A DNA stretch of 64,000 nucleotides from an uncultured Prevotellaceae bacterium (GTDB taxonomy: Bacteria > Bacteroidota > Bacteroidia > Bacteroidales > Muribaculaceae), in assembly GCA_900318865.1 (NCBI GenBank), contig ONMF01000001.1, positions 248,001 to 312,000 on the forward strand, read 5' to 3'. The position numbers were made by a program, and so were the translations under genes. Position 1 is the first letter of the stretch. Each line of letters begins with the position of its first letter. Positions 14,944 through 22,780 of this stretch are shown here, piece by piece. The notes beneath the pieces are model-generated. The model did not search any database. It was not told where the DNA came from and saw only the letters and a program-made list of their open reading frames with translations.

Positions 14944-16236
14944 ATGATGAAGCGTTTTTTCTTTTTGCCAATTGTGCTGATTGCTTGTTCTTTAGCAGCT
15001 GGAGCTATTGATTTTGAAGTGGATAATCTGCGGTATAGCGTCAATAGCGACAACACCTCGGTGACCGTTACCACACCCGCTGAGGGTAAAACTTATTCGG
15101 GCGATATCACTATCCCCGGAAGCGTCGCAAATAACGGTGTCACCTATTCGGTCACGGCCATCGGAGATGATGCCTTTCAAGATTGTACCGAATTGACGAG
15201 TGTTGTCATGCCCAACTCGGTTACTTCCATCGGCGAGTATGCCTTTGATTATTGTCGCAAATTAAAGAGTGTTGTCATGCCCAACTCGGTCACTTCCATC
15301 GGCAACGGAGCGTTCCTCTACTGTTCCGCTCTGACAAGTGTATCCCTTCCGGAGAATCTTACTTCCATTGGCAATAGTTGCTTTAGGTGGTGTTATGGGT
15401 TGAAGGAAGTGGATATACCTGCCTCCGTAACGAAGATTGGCGATGCTGCGTTTGATGACTGCAGCTTGACGAAGGTAGTAATACCTAATTCAGTCACTGA
15501 AATCGGCGACTACTCATTCCGCAGTTGTGACAAATTGACCGACGTCACTATCGGCAATTCAGTCACTACCATTGGAGAGGGTGCCTTCCAGAACTGCAGT
15601 AATTTGCCCCGTGTCACTATTCCCAAATCAGTCACTTATCTTGACCTCCAAGCGTTTTCTGACTGCAATAGTTTGAAAAGTTTGACATGGAACGCAAAGG
15701 AATGTATTATCGGAACCGACTGGTTACAAAACGTCCAGCTCACGGAACTCATTATAGGAGACGAAGTAGAACGGATACCAGCATACTGGATGGAGAATCA
15801 ATCATCTCTCACCAGCTTGGTTATCCCCGCCTCTGTGACCTGGATATGTGAAAATGCATTCGAAGACTGCTATGGACTGACAAGGATTGACGCGTATCCC
15901 GACCCGGCAAAGGTCACTATGGGTAAAAATGTGTTCACATATGTGGAAAAGGACGGCACTCTGCACGTGTTGCCACAGTATCTGAGCGCTTACCAAACGG
16001 CAAACCAATGGAGAGACTTCACCAATATTAAAGGTGATTTAAGTGAATTTGTCAAGGGCGACGTAAATAAAGACAAAGAGGTGAGCATCGCCGATGTCAC
16101 AACGTTGGTCAACATCCTAATGGCAAATGAATCGCCGATTGCGGCAACCGATTTTCCCACGGCCGATGTGAACGAAGACGGCGAGGTGGGCATTGCCGAT
16201 GTGACCTCGCTTGTGAACATACTATTGGCAGAGTGA
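14944..16236 (+). CDS. Secreted BspA-like leucine-rich-repeat protein with dockerin-like tail
   Basis: A 430-residue exported protein. The signal peptide is about residues 1-21. Residues about 70-335 hold roughly ten BspA/LRR_5 repeats of about 23 residues (pattern SIGEYAFDYCRKLKSVVMPNSV). The C-terminus has two EF-hand-like dockerin type I segments: GDVNKDKEVSIADVTTLVNI (372-391) and ADVNEDGEVGIADVTSLVNI (407-426). Such proteins are cell-surface or secreted and may bind host or other proteins. No cohesin partner is visible here. The gene is more AT-rich by eye than its neighbours and has a long leader, suggesting later acquisition or relaxed turnover. Confidence 0.88.
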   Translation: MMKRFFFLPIVLIACSLAAGAIDFEVDNLRYSVNSDNTSVTVTTPAEGKTYSGDITIPGSVANNGVTYSVTAIGDDAFQDCTELTSVVMPNSVTSIGEYAFDYCRKLKSVVMPNSVTSIGNGAFLYCSALTSVSLPENLTSIGNSCFRWCYGLKEVDIPASVTKIGDAAFDDCSLTKVVIPNSVTEIGDYSFRSCDKLTDVTIGNSVTTIGEGAFQNCSNLPRVTIPKSVTYLDLQAFSDCNSLKSLTWNAKECIIGTDWLQNVQLTELIIGDEVERIPAYWMENQSSLTSLVIPASVTWICENAFEDCYGLTRIDAYPDPAKVTMGKNVFTYVEKDGTLHVLPQYLSAYQTANQWRDFTNIKGDLSEFVKGDVNKDKEVSIADVTTLVNILMANESPIAATDFPTADVNEDGEVGIADVTSLVNILLAE

Positions 16237-16267
16237 CGCATCGCGGCTCACTGAATTTTGTGGATTG

Positions 16268-16306
16268 GGGAGTGTGAGAGTTTGTGCTTGCACTCCCTTT
16301 CTTTTC
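16268..16306 (+). terminator. Terminator of the LRR-dockerin gene
   Basis: GGGAGTG/CACTCCC hairpin followed by TTTCTTTT. The remaining 160 bases to the gdhA terminator show nothing I can support. Confidence 0.6.
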
Positions 16307-16466
16307 GCAGCTTTTTTCTACGCTCGTTGATACCTGCCGTGACCTCACGGGAATCTTCATCGTGTTCTGGCCTGGTTTGCTTTTCATTGTTGTCGCTATT
16401 GGGTTCATCGGTGACTACGCCCCGTGTGGGCTTCAACCACTGATACAGAACATGCCCGTTATACAA

Positions 16467-16502
16467 TAAAAAGGCAGGTTGCCACTTGCGTGACGACCTG
16501 CC
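16467..16502 (-). terminator. Intrinsic terminator of gdhA
   Basis: On the minus strand GGCAGGTCG...CAACCTGCC is followed by TTTTTA, about 50 bases beyond the gdhA stop. Confidence 0.75.
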
Positions 16503-16551
16503 CTCCGGTTTTAATAGTTAAGCAATCTATCGTTGATTCTTTATGGTTTCG

Positions 16552-17892
16552 TTAGATGATGCCTTGTCCCATCATGGCGTGAGCCACTTTCATGAATCCG
16601 GCGATGTTAGCGCCCTTCATGTAGTTCATGTAGCCATCAGCCTCAAGGCCGTACTTGCAGCACTGGTCGTAGATGTCGCTCATGATTTGGTGGAGCTTCT
16701 GATCCACTTCCTCTGCTGTCCAATAGATGTGCTGCGCATTCTGGGTCATCTCAAGTCCAGAAGTGGCCACACCACCAGCATTGACAGCCTTGCCGGGAGC
16801 ATAGACCATGCGGTTTTCAATGAACAAGTCGATTGCCTCAGCGGTGCAACCCATGTTGCTAACCTCAGCCACAAGCATCACACCATTGTCCTTGAGCATC
16901 TGAGCGTCGGCCTTGTTGACCTCGTTCTGCGTGGCGCAAGGCATAGCGATGTCCACTTTCTGCTCCCAAGGCTTGCGGCCGGGATAGAAGGTGGCATTGG
17001 GGAAGCGCTCGGCATAAGGAGCCACGATATCGTTGCCGCTGGCGCGCAACTCAAGCATATAGTCAATCTTCTCTTGGGTACTCACACCGTCGGGGTCGTA
17101 AACATAGCCGTCAGGACCACTGATAGTCACCACTTTAGCACCGAGCTGGGTGGCTTTGGTAACAGCACCCCAAGCAACATTGCCAAATCCGGAGATGGCC
17201 ACCGTTTTGCCCTCAAAGGTCGTGCCCAGGCGTTTGAGCATGCTCTGCACATAGTAGCAAGCGCCAAAACCGGTTGCCTCGGGACGAATCTTGGAACCGC
17301 CAAACTCCATTCCCTTGCCGGTGAATGTACCGGTGCACTCGCGGGTGAGTTTTTTGTACATGCCGTACATGTAGCCCACTTCACGTCCGCCCACGCCGAT
17401 GTCGCCGGCGGGCACATCCATGTCGGGACCTACGTGACGCCACAACTCAATCATGAAAGCCTGGCAGAAACGCATAATCTCGGCGTCGCTCTTACCCTTG
17501 GGGCTGAAATCGCTACCGCCCTTGGCACCGCCCATGGGCAGAGTGGTCAGAGCGTTTTTGAACGTCTGCTCAAAACCGAGGAACTTAAGAATCGACAGGT
17601 TGACCGAAGCATGGAAACGCACACCACCCTTGTACGGGCCAATGGCGTTATTAAATTGCACGCGGTAGCCCAGGTTGGTCTGAACCTCGCCCTGGTCGTC
17701 GACCCAAGTCACGCGGAAGGTGAAAATGCGGTCGGGCTCGACCATGCGCTCGATGATTTTAGCTTTCTCGAACTCGGGATGCTTGTTGTACTCGTCCTGC
17801 ACGGTGAGCAAGACTTCGCGCACAGCCTGCAAGTATTCTTTCTCGCCAGGGTGCTTTGCCTCAAGATTGGTTAAAATCTTTTCAACATTCAT
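16552..17892 (-). CDS. gdhA: NADP-type glutamate dehydrogenase
   Basis: A 446-residue hexameric-class glutamate dehydrogenase that aminates 2-oxoglutarate with ammonium. The catalytic region has FRVTWVDDQGEVQTNLGYRVQFN, GPYKGGVRFH and the active-site loop LPMGGAKGGSDF (Lys in GGAKGG). The nucleotide fold contains VAISGFGNVAWG (GxGNVA). The length is typical. It is a single-gene unit with its own promoter about 75 bases upstream and a terminator downstream. Together with glsA (22.8 kb) it forms a nitrogen-assimilation pair in the window, though the two are not adjacent. Confidence 0.96.
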   Translation of the reverse strand: MNVEKILTNLEAKHPGEKEYLQAVREVLLTVQDEYNKHPEFEKAKIIERMVEPDRIFTFRVTWVDDQGEVQTNLGYRVQFNNAIGPYKGGVRFHASVNLSILKFLGFEQTFKNALTTLPMGGAKGGSDFSPKGKSDAEIMRFCQAFMIELWRHVGPDMDVPAGDIGVGGREVGYMYGMYKKLTRECTGTFTGKGMEFGGSKIRPEATGFGACYYVQSMLKRLGTTFEGKTVAISGFGNVAWGAVTKATQLGAKVVTISGPDGYVYDPDGVSTQEKIDYMLELRASGNDIVAPYAERFPNATFYPGRKPWEQKVDIAMPCATQNEVNKADAQMLKDNGVMLVAEVSNMGCTAEAIDLFIENRMVYAPGKAVNAGGVATSGLEMTQNAQHIYWTAEEVDQKLHQIMSDIYDQCCKYGLEADGYMNYMKGANIAGFMKVAHAMMGQGII

Positions 17893-17968
17893 GACTGAAA
17901 AATGTTTAAAGTCAGTGTTTGATAATTGTTTTCAAATGGTGCCGGGGTGATTGCTCACTTCGACCTTA

Positions 17969-17976
17969 CAAATTTA
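17969..17976 (-). promoter_or_regulatory. -7 box of gdhA
   Basis: TAAATTTG on the minus strand (CAAATTTA at 17969-17976), giving a leader of about 72 nt. The rest of the gap up to 18109 is AT-rich and without a recognisable feature. Confidence 0.55.
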
Positions 17977-18109
17977 TAGCAAATTTTCTTAACGAGCACA
18001 ATTTTCGATGAGAAATTTCTCAATTTTAGGCATTTTTTATACTTTCAATTAGAAAACCGAACAGCACTTCGACCTGCTTTTTTTGTGCCGAAACACCCCT
18101 AAAAATGAC

Positions 18110-18168
18110 AAAAAAGAGATTATCGACCCTGGTTTGTCGACACTCGTGACCAAACCGGCCGATAATCT
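18110..18168 (-). terminator. Strong terminator of the lptF/G-ribBA operon
   Basis: AGATTATCG/CGATAATCT outer stem with an inner CCGGTTTG/CAAACC pairing (18117-18168), followed on the minus strand by a T run (18110-18115). Confidence 0.85.
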
Positions 18169-18196
18169 TTCAATTTGTCACACTTAAGCACCGCCG

Positions 18197-19411
18197 TCAA
18201 TCCACCTGATGCAGGTTGTGACCCATGCGAGTTTTTTTGGTGTGCATGTAAAATTCGTTGTAGGGATTGGGCCGAACTTCGATGGGGACATTCTCGACCA
18301 CTTCCAGGCCATACCCTTCGAGGCCCACACGCTTGACGGGATTGTTGGTCATGAGCCTCATCTTGCTGACGCCCAGGATGCGCAGGATGTTGGCTCCCAC
18401 GCCATAATCCCTTTCATCGGGCTTGAAACCCAGGTGCAGATTGGCATCCACTGTGTCGAGTCCGTTCTCTTGCAATTTGTAGGCCTTGATTTTGTTCATC
18501 AGCCCGATGCCGCGCCCCTCCTGATTCATGTAGACAACAACGCCTTTTCCCTCGCGCTCAATCATCTGCATGGCCATGTGGAGCTGCTCGCCGCACTCGC
18601 AGCGCATCGACCCGAAGATGTCGCCCGTGGCGCACGACGAGTGCACGCGCACCAGCACGGGCTCGCCCGGCTGCCAAGCGCCCTTGATGAGGGCTATGTG
18701 CTCCAGTCCGTTGCTGATTTGGCGGAAGGGAATCAGGCGGAAGTGGCCGTACTGTGTGGGCATGTCCACCTCGTCGCCCATTTCAACCACACGCTCGGTA
18801 CGCACGCGGTAGGCCACGAGGTCTTTGATGGAAATAATGGGGATGCCGAACTTCTCGCTCAGCACCTTGAGTTGGGGCAGGCGCGCCATGGTGCCGTCGG
18901 GGTTGATAATTTCGATGAGGGCCGCGGCGGGATAGAGACCGGCGAGCCTCACCAGGTCGATGGACGCTTCGGTGTGGCCCGTGCGCTTGAGCACGCCGGA
19001 ATCCTGAGCGCGCAGCGGATTGATGTGGCCCGGGCGGCCGAAGTCGCCGGGTTTGGATTGAGGATTGGCCAGGGCGCGGATGGTCATGGCGCGGTCGTGC
19101 ATCGACACTCCGGTGGTGCATCCTTCCAGCACATCCACGGTGACCGTGAAGGGGGTGCCCAGCACCGAGGTGTTTTCCTCGACCTGCATGGTGAGGTCCA
19201 GCTCGTGGCAGCGTTGCGCCGTGAGCGGCGCACACAGCACTCCCCTGCCCTCGCGCAGCATGAAGTTGACTTTCTGCTCGGTGATTTTCTCGGCGGCAAT
19301 AATGAAGTCGCCTTCGTTCTCGCGGTCCTCGTCGTCGACCACAATCACAAATTCACCTTTCTTGATTTGCTCCACCGCTTCATCGATGGTGTTGAGTTTG
19401 ATATCTTCCAT
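18197..19411 (-). CDS. ribBA: Bifunctional DHBP synthase / GTP cyclohydrolase II
   Basis: A 404-residue fusion enzyme that makes both riboflavin precursors. The N-terminal half (about 1-205) is 3,4-dihydroxy-2-butanone 4-phosphate synthase with [29 protein letters not shown] and HTEASIDL. The C-terminal half (about 206-404) is GTP cyclohydrolase II with [21 protein letters not shown] (zinc Cys residues), QEGRGIGL and NNPVK. Both halves look intact, unlike some fusions with a dead second domain. It lies 28 bases downstream of the lptF/G-like gene and shares its transcript and terminator. Confidence 0.96.
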   Translation of the reverse strand: MEDIKLNTIDEAVEQIKKGEFVIVVDDEDRENEGDFIIAAEKITEQKVNFMLREGRGVLCAPLTAQRCHELDLTMQVEENTSVLGTPFTVTVDVLEGCTTGVSMHDRAMTIRALANPQSKPGDFGRPGHINPLRAQDSGVLKRTGHTEASIDLVRLAGLYPAAALIEIINPDGTMARLPQLKVLSEKFGIPIISIKDLVAYRVRTERVVEMGDEVDMPTQYGHFRLIPFRQISNGLEHIALIKGAWQPGEPVLVRVHSSCATGDIFGSMRCECGEQLHMAMQMIEREGKGVVVYMNQEGRGIGLMNKIKAYKLQENGLDTVDANLHLGFKPDERDYGVGANILRILGVSKMRLMTNNPVKRVGLEGYGLEVVENVPIEVRPNPYNEFYMHTKKTRMGHNLHQVD

Positions 19412-19439
19412 ATCTATAATGATTGCCCATAAGGCTTAT

Positions 19440-21386
19440 TTAAACGTCATATTCCATCTCACGGTCATAGGTGCCATTGAGGATGGCGGTCATCTGGTCA
19501 CACACGGTGATGGCGTGCGAGATGTCGCGCTTGAGATTGGCCTGATGCCGAACTCCCACGGCATATCCGGCCAGGCCCACAGGCAGCAATGCGGCCAGCA
19601 CAGTGCCCAGCCACCGCGAACCGGTGGGATGATAAGTGAGCAGCTGGCGAATCACCGGGTAGTCCATGGCCTTGTTTATCACCATCTGGTCGCGTGAATT
19701 CGACAGGTAATCCACCACTTCGTCCATTTGCTGCGACAGCGATTGCAGCTGCGCCTTGTCAAATCCGCCGTGCCAGTAGTCCATATAGCTCTGCCGGCCG
19801 GGATAGCGCTGCAAGAACGCTTGGCACGACTCTTTGAGGCGCTGAATCATTTCGGCGGCTTTCTGGGGCTCCACATCGTTGATGACCACCTCCTTGATGC
19901 TGAGCTTGCGCACCTGGTGCAAGCCGGTGATGCGCCGCAGCACGTTCATCCACACGTCGGGATTGAGAACTGCCGAGTCGTTGACGGCACGCTGCGTAAG
20001 GAAAATGCCCAAAGGCAGCAGCACGGCCGAACTGAGCCAGATGCCTTGCCACACGGGCCAACGGCCGTCGCGGGCCAGCTTGTAGCCCGAGTTGTCAATC
20101 ATATAGTAAAAGATGAACAGTATCACCGATATCACAATGGGCATTCCCAAGCCGCCCTTGCGGATGATGGCACCCAGGGGCGCACCGATGAGGAAAAAGA
20201 TGATGCAGGCCAGCGACAGGGTGAATTTCTTCTGCATCTCGATTTGATGGCGCCGCAGCACAAAGTTGTCATCGTTCACCGTGTAGCCCTTGAATTCATA
20301 ATCTTGCTTGGTGTTGCGCGCTTCGCCGGCGGCACGGCTCACCATGGCCAGCACATCGGCCGGCGTCATCGCCTTGACGATGGAATCGAAATGGATGGGC
20401 ACGGTCATTGCCACCTCGGGGACACGCTCATAGGCGTAGGTCGAGTCGCGGTAGACGGCGCGATAGCTCTGTACGCCACACACAGGGGCCATCTGCAATT
20501 CCCTGCTAAGCAACGAGCCCACCGAGTCGATGCGGAGCTGCACCGAGTCGATGGTTTGCTGCAACTGGGCGATATCTTTTCCCACATATTGCTGACGCAT
20601 GGCGTCATCGTCCATGCGGGTGAAGTTGTCGTCATAAGGAATGAGAATCTCCTTGTCGTGAAAACTCTCGCGGCGGTACAGGTCGCCGCTCAGGTTGCCG
20701 GCACCGTTGCCACTGGAACGCATGTCCTCGTACCACTCGCCCTTGTAAAGATTGAGCACGATGTGCTGCTTGTCTTCGGTGAGGCTCAGCCGGCCCGAGT
20801 CGGCCGCCACCACCCGGGGATAGCTCGTGCCCATCGACACGTCGTAAATGAGCACGTTGTAGAGCATGTCGCCGGTTTTGCCCTTGCGCTTCACATAGAG
20901 GTTGTAACCGGGAATCTGGGTGTAGACGGCACCTTCTGGAATGTCGAGCGTGGGCGACTTCTGGCGCATGGAGAAAAGCAGCGTCCACATTTTCACCTGC
21001 GACTTGGGCAACACATTGTTCTGAAAGAAAAATGCGCCCACGGCCACCAGGGCGATGAATATCATCAGGGGCTTGAAAACGGTGAGCAGCGAGATGCCGC
21101 TCGACTTCATGGCGGTGAGTTCCACATGCTCGCCCAGATTGCCGAACGTCATGAGCGAAGCCAGCAAGATGGCCAGCGGCAAGGCCAGCGGCACCATCGT
21201 GAGAGCGGCGTAAAAGAACAACTCAGCCACCACGTCGATGCTCAAGCCCTTGCCCACCAGCTCGTCGACATAACGCCACAGGAACTGCATCATCACGATG
21301 AACAGACAGATGAGAAACGTCATCAGGAACTGCGGCAGAAACGTCTGCAGCATGAACAGGTAGAGTCTTTTGATTCGTATTTTCAT
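19440..21386 (-). CDS. LptF/LptG family LPS export permease, long form
   Basis: A 648-residue inner-membrane permease of the YjgP/YjgQ family, which with LptB moves lipopolysaccharide to the periplasmic bridge. N-terminal membrane segments lie at about 10-32, 55-80 and 100-125 (with the coupling stretch ELTAMKSSGISLL). A large periplasmic beta-jellyroll region spans about 125-375. C-terminal membrane segments lie at about 390-485. A soluble extension follows (about 490-590, KEVVINDVEPQKAAEMIQRLKE and on), then a last hydrophobic segment (about 597-617). Proteobacterial members are about 360 residues, so the extra domain is a Bacteroidetes feature. It could be LptF or LptG; only one copy is visible. 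Confidence 0.88.
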   Translation of the reverse strand: MKIRIKRLYLFMLQTFLPQFLMTFLICLFIVMMQFLWRYVDELVGKGLSIDVVAELFFYAALTMVPLALPLAILLASLMTFGNLGEHVELTAMKSSGISLLTVFKPLMIFIALVAVGAFFFQNNVLPKSQVKMWTLLFSMRQKSPTLDIPEGAVYTQIPGYNLYVKRKGKTGDMLYNVLIYDVSMGTSYPRVVAADSGRLSLTEDKQHIVLNLYKGEWYEDMRSSGNGAGNLSGDLYRRESFHDKEILIPYDDNFTRMDDDAMRQQYVGKDIAQLQQTIDSVQLRIDSVGSLLSRELQMAPVCGVQSYRAVYRDSTYAYERVPEVAMTVPIHFDSIVKAMTPADVLAMVSRAAGEARNTKQDYEFKGYTVNDDNFVLRRHQIEMQKKFTLSLACIIFFLIGAPLGAIIRKGGLGMPIVISVILFIFYYMIDNSGYKLARDGRWPVWQGIWLSSAVLLPLGIFLTQRAVNDSAVLNPDVWMNVLRRITGLHQVRKLSIKEVVINDVEPQKAAEMIQRLKESCQAFLQRYPGRQSYMDYWHGGFDKAQLQSLSQQMDEVVDYLSNSRDQMVINKAMDYPVIRQLLTYHPTGSRWLGTVLAALLPVGLAGYAVGVRHQANLKRDISHAITVCDQMTAILNGTYDREMEYDV

Positions 21387-21453
21387 CGTCGTTATCGCAA
21401 TCAGCCCCCAAAGTTACAAAACTACACTGGATTTTGACGAATTTTTTGGAGCG

Positions 21454-21486
21454 AAAAAAGTCCTGCCCCGCTCACTGGCGAGGCAG
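21454..21486 (-). terminator. Terminator of the rpmB-rpmG-DUF4295 operon
   Basis: On the minus strand CTGCCTCGC...GCGGGGCAG is followed by TTTTTT (21454-21459). Confidence 0.75.
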
Positions 21487-21526
21487 AACCCACAACTAAA
21501 TTTATTTACTTATGAAACAATTGTTC

Positions 21527-21676
21527 TTATTTCAAAGCTTCCTGCACTTTGTCGTTGGGAACCATACGCTCCTCGAACACATAAGCGCCGGTCTTGGGCG
21601 AGCGCACCATCTTGATCACTTTGCTGAACATGCGGCCTTCACCCGTCTGCAGGGTAGCAACTACTTTTTTTGCCAT
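21527..21676 (-). CDS. DUF4295 small basic protein (ribosome-associated, bL38-type)
   Basis: A 49-residue basic protein that begins MAKKVVATLQTGEGRMFSK and ends VPNDKVQEALK, with the core MVRSPKTGAYVFEERMV. This is the DUF4295 family, confined to Bacteroidetes and conserved after rpmG. I recall that this family was seen as an extra large-subunit protein in a Bacteroidetes ribosome structure (bL38), but cannot verify it here. It follows rpmG by 16 bases in a three-gene ribosomal operon and precedes the terminator. Confidence 0.88.
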   Translation of the reverse strand: MAKKVVATLQTGEGRMFSKVIKMVRSPKTGAYVFEERMVPNDKVQEALK

Positions 21677-21692
21677 ATCTTAAAGCAATTTA

Positions 21693-21881
21693 TTATTTGA
21701 TTTCTTTGTGAACGGTAACTCTCTTCAAATAGGGGTTGTACTTCTTGAGCTCCAAACGCTCGGTCGTGTTCTTCCTATTCTTTGTGGTGATGTAGCGGCT
21801 CATTCCGGGAACACCGCTTCCCTTTTGCTCAGTGCATTCCAGAATCACTTGAACGCGGTCGCCTTTCGCTTTCTTTGCCAT
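21693..21881 (-). CDS. rpmG: 50S ribosomal protein L33 (bL33)
   Basis: A 62-residue bL33 ([19 protein letters not shown], then [25 protein letters not shown]). It contains only one Cys, so this is the zinc-free form. It sits near the E site of the large subunit. It is eight bases downstream of rpmB and 16 upstream of the DUF4295 gene. Confidence 0.96.
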   Translation of the reverse strand: MAKKAKGDRVQVILECTEQKGSGVPGMSRYITTKNRKNTTERLELKKYNPYLKRVTVHKEIK

Positions 21882-21889
21882 AATTCTTC

Positions 21890-22147
21890 TTACTTTAAGA
21901 TGGTTTTAATTTCGGTTAAATGACCCTCATTGGCTGCCTTCTTCAGCGCTGCATCCAGGCCCATGCGGTTGATGTTGCGCAGGCCGGCGGCCGACACGGT
22001 GAGCTGAATCCATGTTCCCTGCTCCACCCAGTAGAACTTGCGGGTGAACACGTTCACATTGAATTTACGTTTCGTTCTTCTCTTCGAATGCGACACGTTG
22101 TTGCCCGTGATCGCTTTCTTGCCTGTGATTTGACAAACTTTCGACAT
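21890..22147 (-). CDS. rpmB: 50S ribosomal protein L28 (bL28)
   Basis: An 85-residue bL28 starting [20 protein letters not shown], with [20 protein letters not shown] and a C-terminal helix [18 protein letters not shown]. The ATG at 22147 is chosen because it matches the conserved N-terminus; the open frame continues 19 codons upstream into the leader without family similarity. It is the first gene of the rpmB-rpmG-DUF4295 operon. Confidence 0.96.
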   Translation of the reverse strand: MSKVCQITGKKAITGNNVSHSKRRTKRKFNVNVFTRKFYWVEQGTWIQLTVSAAGLRNINRMGLDAALKKAANEGHLTEIKTILK

Positions 22148-22435
22148 AATTTCAGTTTTACATGTTAATTCGTTGAACATTTCTCTCGATTTCAAGCCTC
22201 GCACGCGGGGACTCGCTGCAGCACAATATTCCAGGGGCGATTAGGTCACCACAAAAATCAACTCCCGGCCACGTGAGAAGGCATCGCCGGCAAGCATCAG
22301 GGTGATTTCGCTACGTTTATATCGTCCTACGCTTTATGACTGGTTTTGAGCATCATCCACCGCGCCATCGAAGTTTCAACGATCAGGTTCACAGAACAGG
22401 ACTAACGGGAAGTCGTTGCACGCTGTCTCGAAATC
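22148..22435 (-). other. Long structured-looking 5' leader of rpmB
   Basis: About 285 bases lie between the promoter and the rpmB ATG. On the minus strand they contain several nested pairings: ACAG...CTGT around GACT/AGTC (about 22398-22426), GTTC-TGT-GAAC (about 22387-22397), ATCG/CGAT near 22366-22382, and a GC-rich GCCGGC/GGCCGG region near 22265-22293. No coding frame is convincing. It may be a ribosomal-protein autoregulatory leader, but I recognise no known motif. Confidence 0.45.
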
Positions 22436-22439
22436 GACC

Positions 22440-22448
22440 GCAAAATTA
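22440..22448 (-). promoter_or_regulatory. -7 box of the rpmB operon
   Basis: TAATTTTGC on the minus strand (GCAAAATTA at 22440-22448), with GTTG 20 nt upstream (CAAC at 22469-22472). Confidence 0.6.
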
Positions 22449-22502
22449 CACATTCTTTTTCAATTACGCAACACCCGCGATTGTTTTTCACGCCCTTTGC
22501 AC

Positions 22503-22758
22503 TAATTTTGAATAAATCAGGCGGCGGTGAAGCATAAAAAATGAAAAATGTGATTTTTCATTTTGTTCTGCGCTCAGTTTGCACTAATTTTAAATAAATC
22601 AGGCTGCGTTGAGGCATAAAAAATGAAAAATGTGGTTTTTCATTTTGTTCTGCGCTCAACTTGCACTAATTTTGCCCGAAAAAGGCGAAATTAGGCGGCA
22701 CCTCGGAAAAACATTCAACCATGCTTGATGTTTTTCGCTCAGTTTGCACTAATTTTGC
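22503..22758 (+). repeat. Promoter-palindrome repeat locus 5, ladder of four boxes before glsA
   Basis: Four boxes are spaced 82, 82 and 83 bp: TAATTTTG (22503), TAATTTTA (22585), TAATTTTGC (22667) and TAATTTTGC (22750). The intervening units are two ATGAAAA-subtype palindromes (22511-22592 and 22593-22675, nearly identical) and one ACATGCTTGATG-type palindrome (about 22686-22758). This is the longest array of the family in the window. Confidence 0.85.
22644..22758 (+). promoter_or_regulatory. Tandem glsA promoters
   Basis: TTTG at 22644-22647, 19 nt, TAATTTTGC at 22667-22675 is a perfect promoter with a leader near 100 nt. TAATTTTGC at 22750-22758 gives a leader near 18 nt but has a weak -33 element. 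Confidence 0.7.
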
Positions 22759-22780
22759 CAAACGAACCACACAAAGTATC

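Noticed and set aside
16248..16466. A 72-codon minus-strand frame between the LRR gene and gdhA
   Set aside because: Lys/Glu/His-rich, overlaps the LRR terminator, no promoter box and no family resemblance that I can defend.
16543..17874. A 443-codon frame antisense to gdhA
   Set aside because: It is a shadow of gdhA with skewed composition and no recognisable motif.
19728..21437. Long open frames antisense to lptF/G and ribBA (up to 569 codons)
   Set aside because: They mirror well-recognised genes, are His/Gln/Val-rich as expected for the complement of GC-biased codons, and have no domain or promoter of their own.
22200..22440. A known riboswitch, tmRNA, SRP RNA or RNase P in the rpmB leader
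   Set aside because: I looked for their hallmark conserved segments and found none.
22721..22780. Upstream ATG of glsA at 22721
   Set aside because: It lies inside the repeat and before the -7 box at 22750; the protein family starts at 22781.
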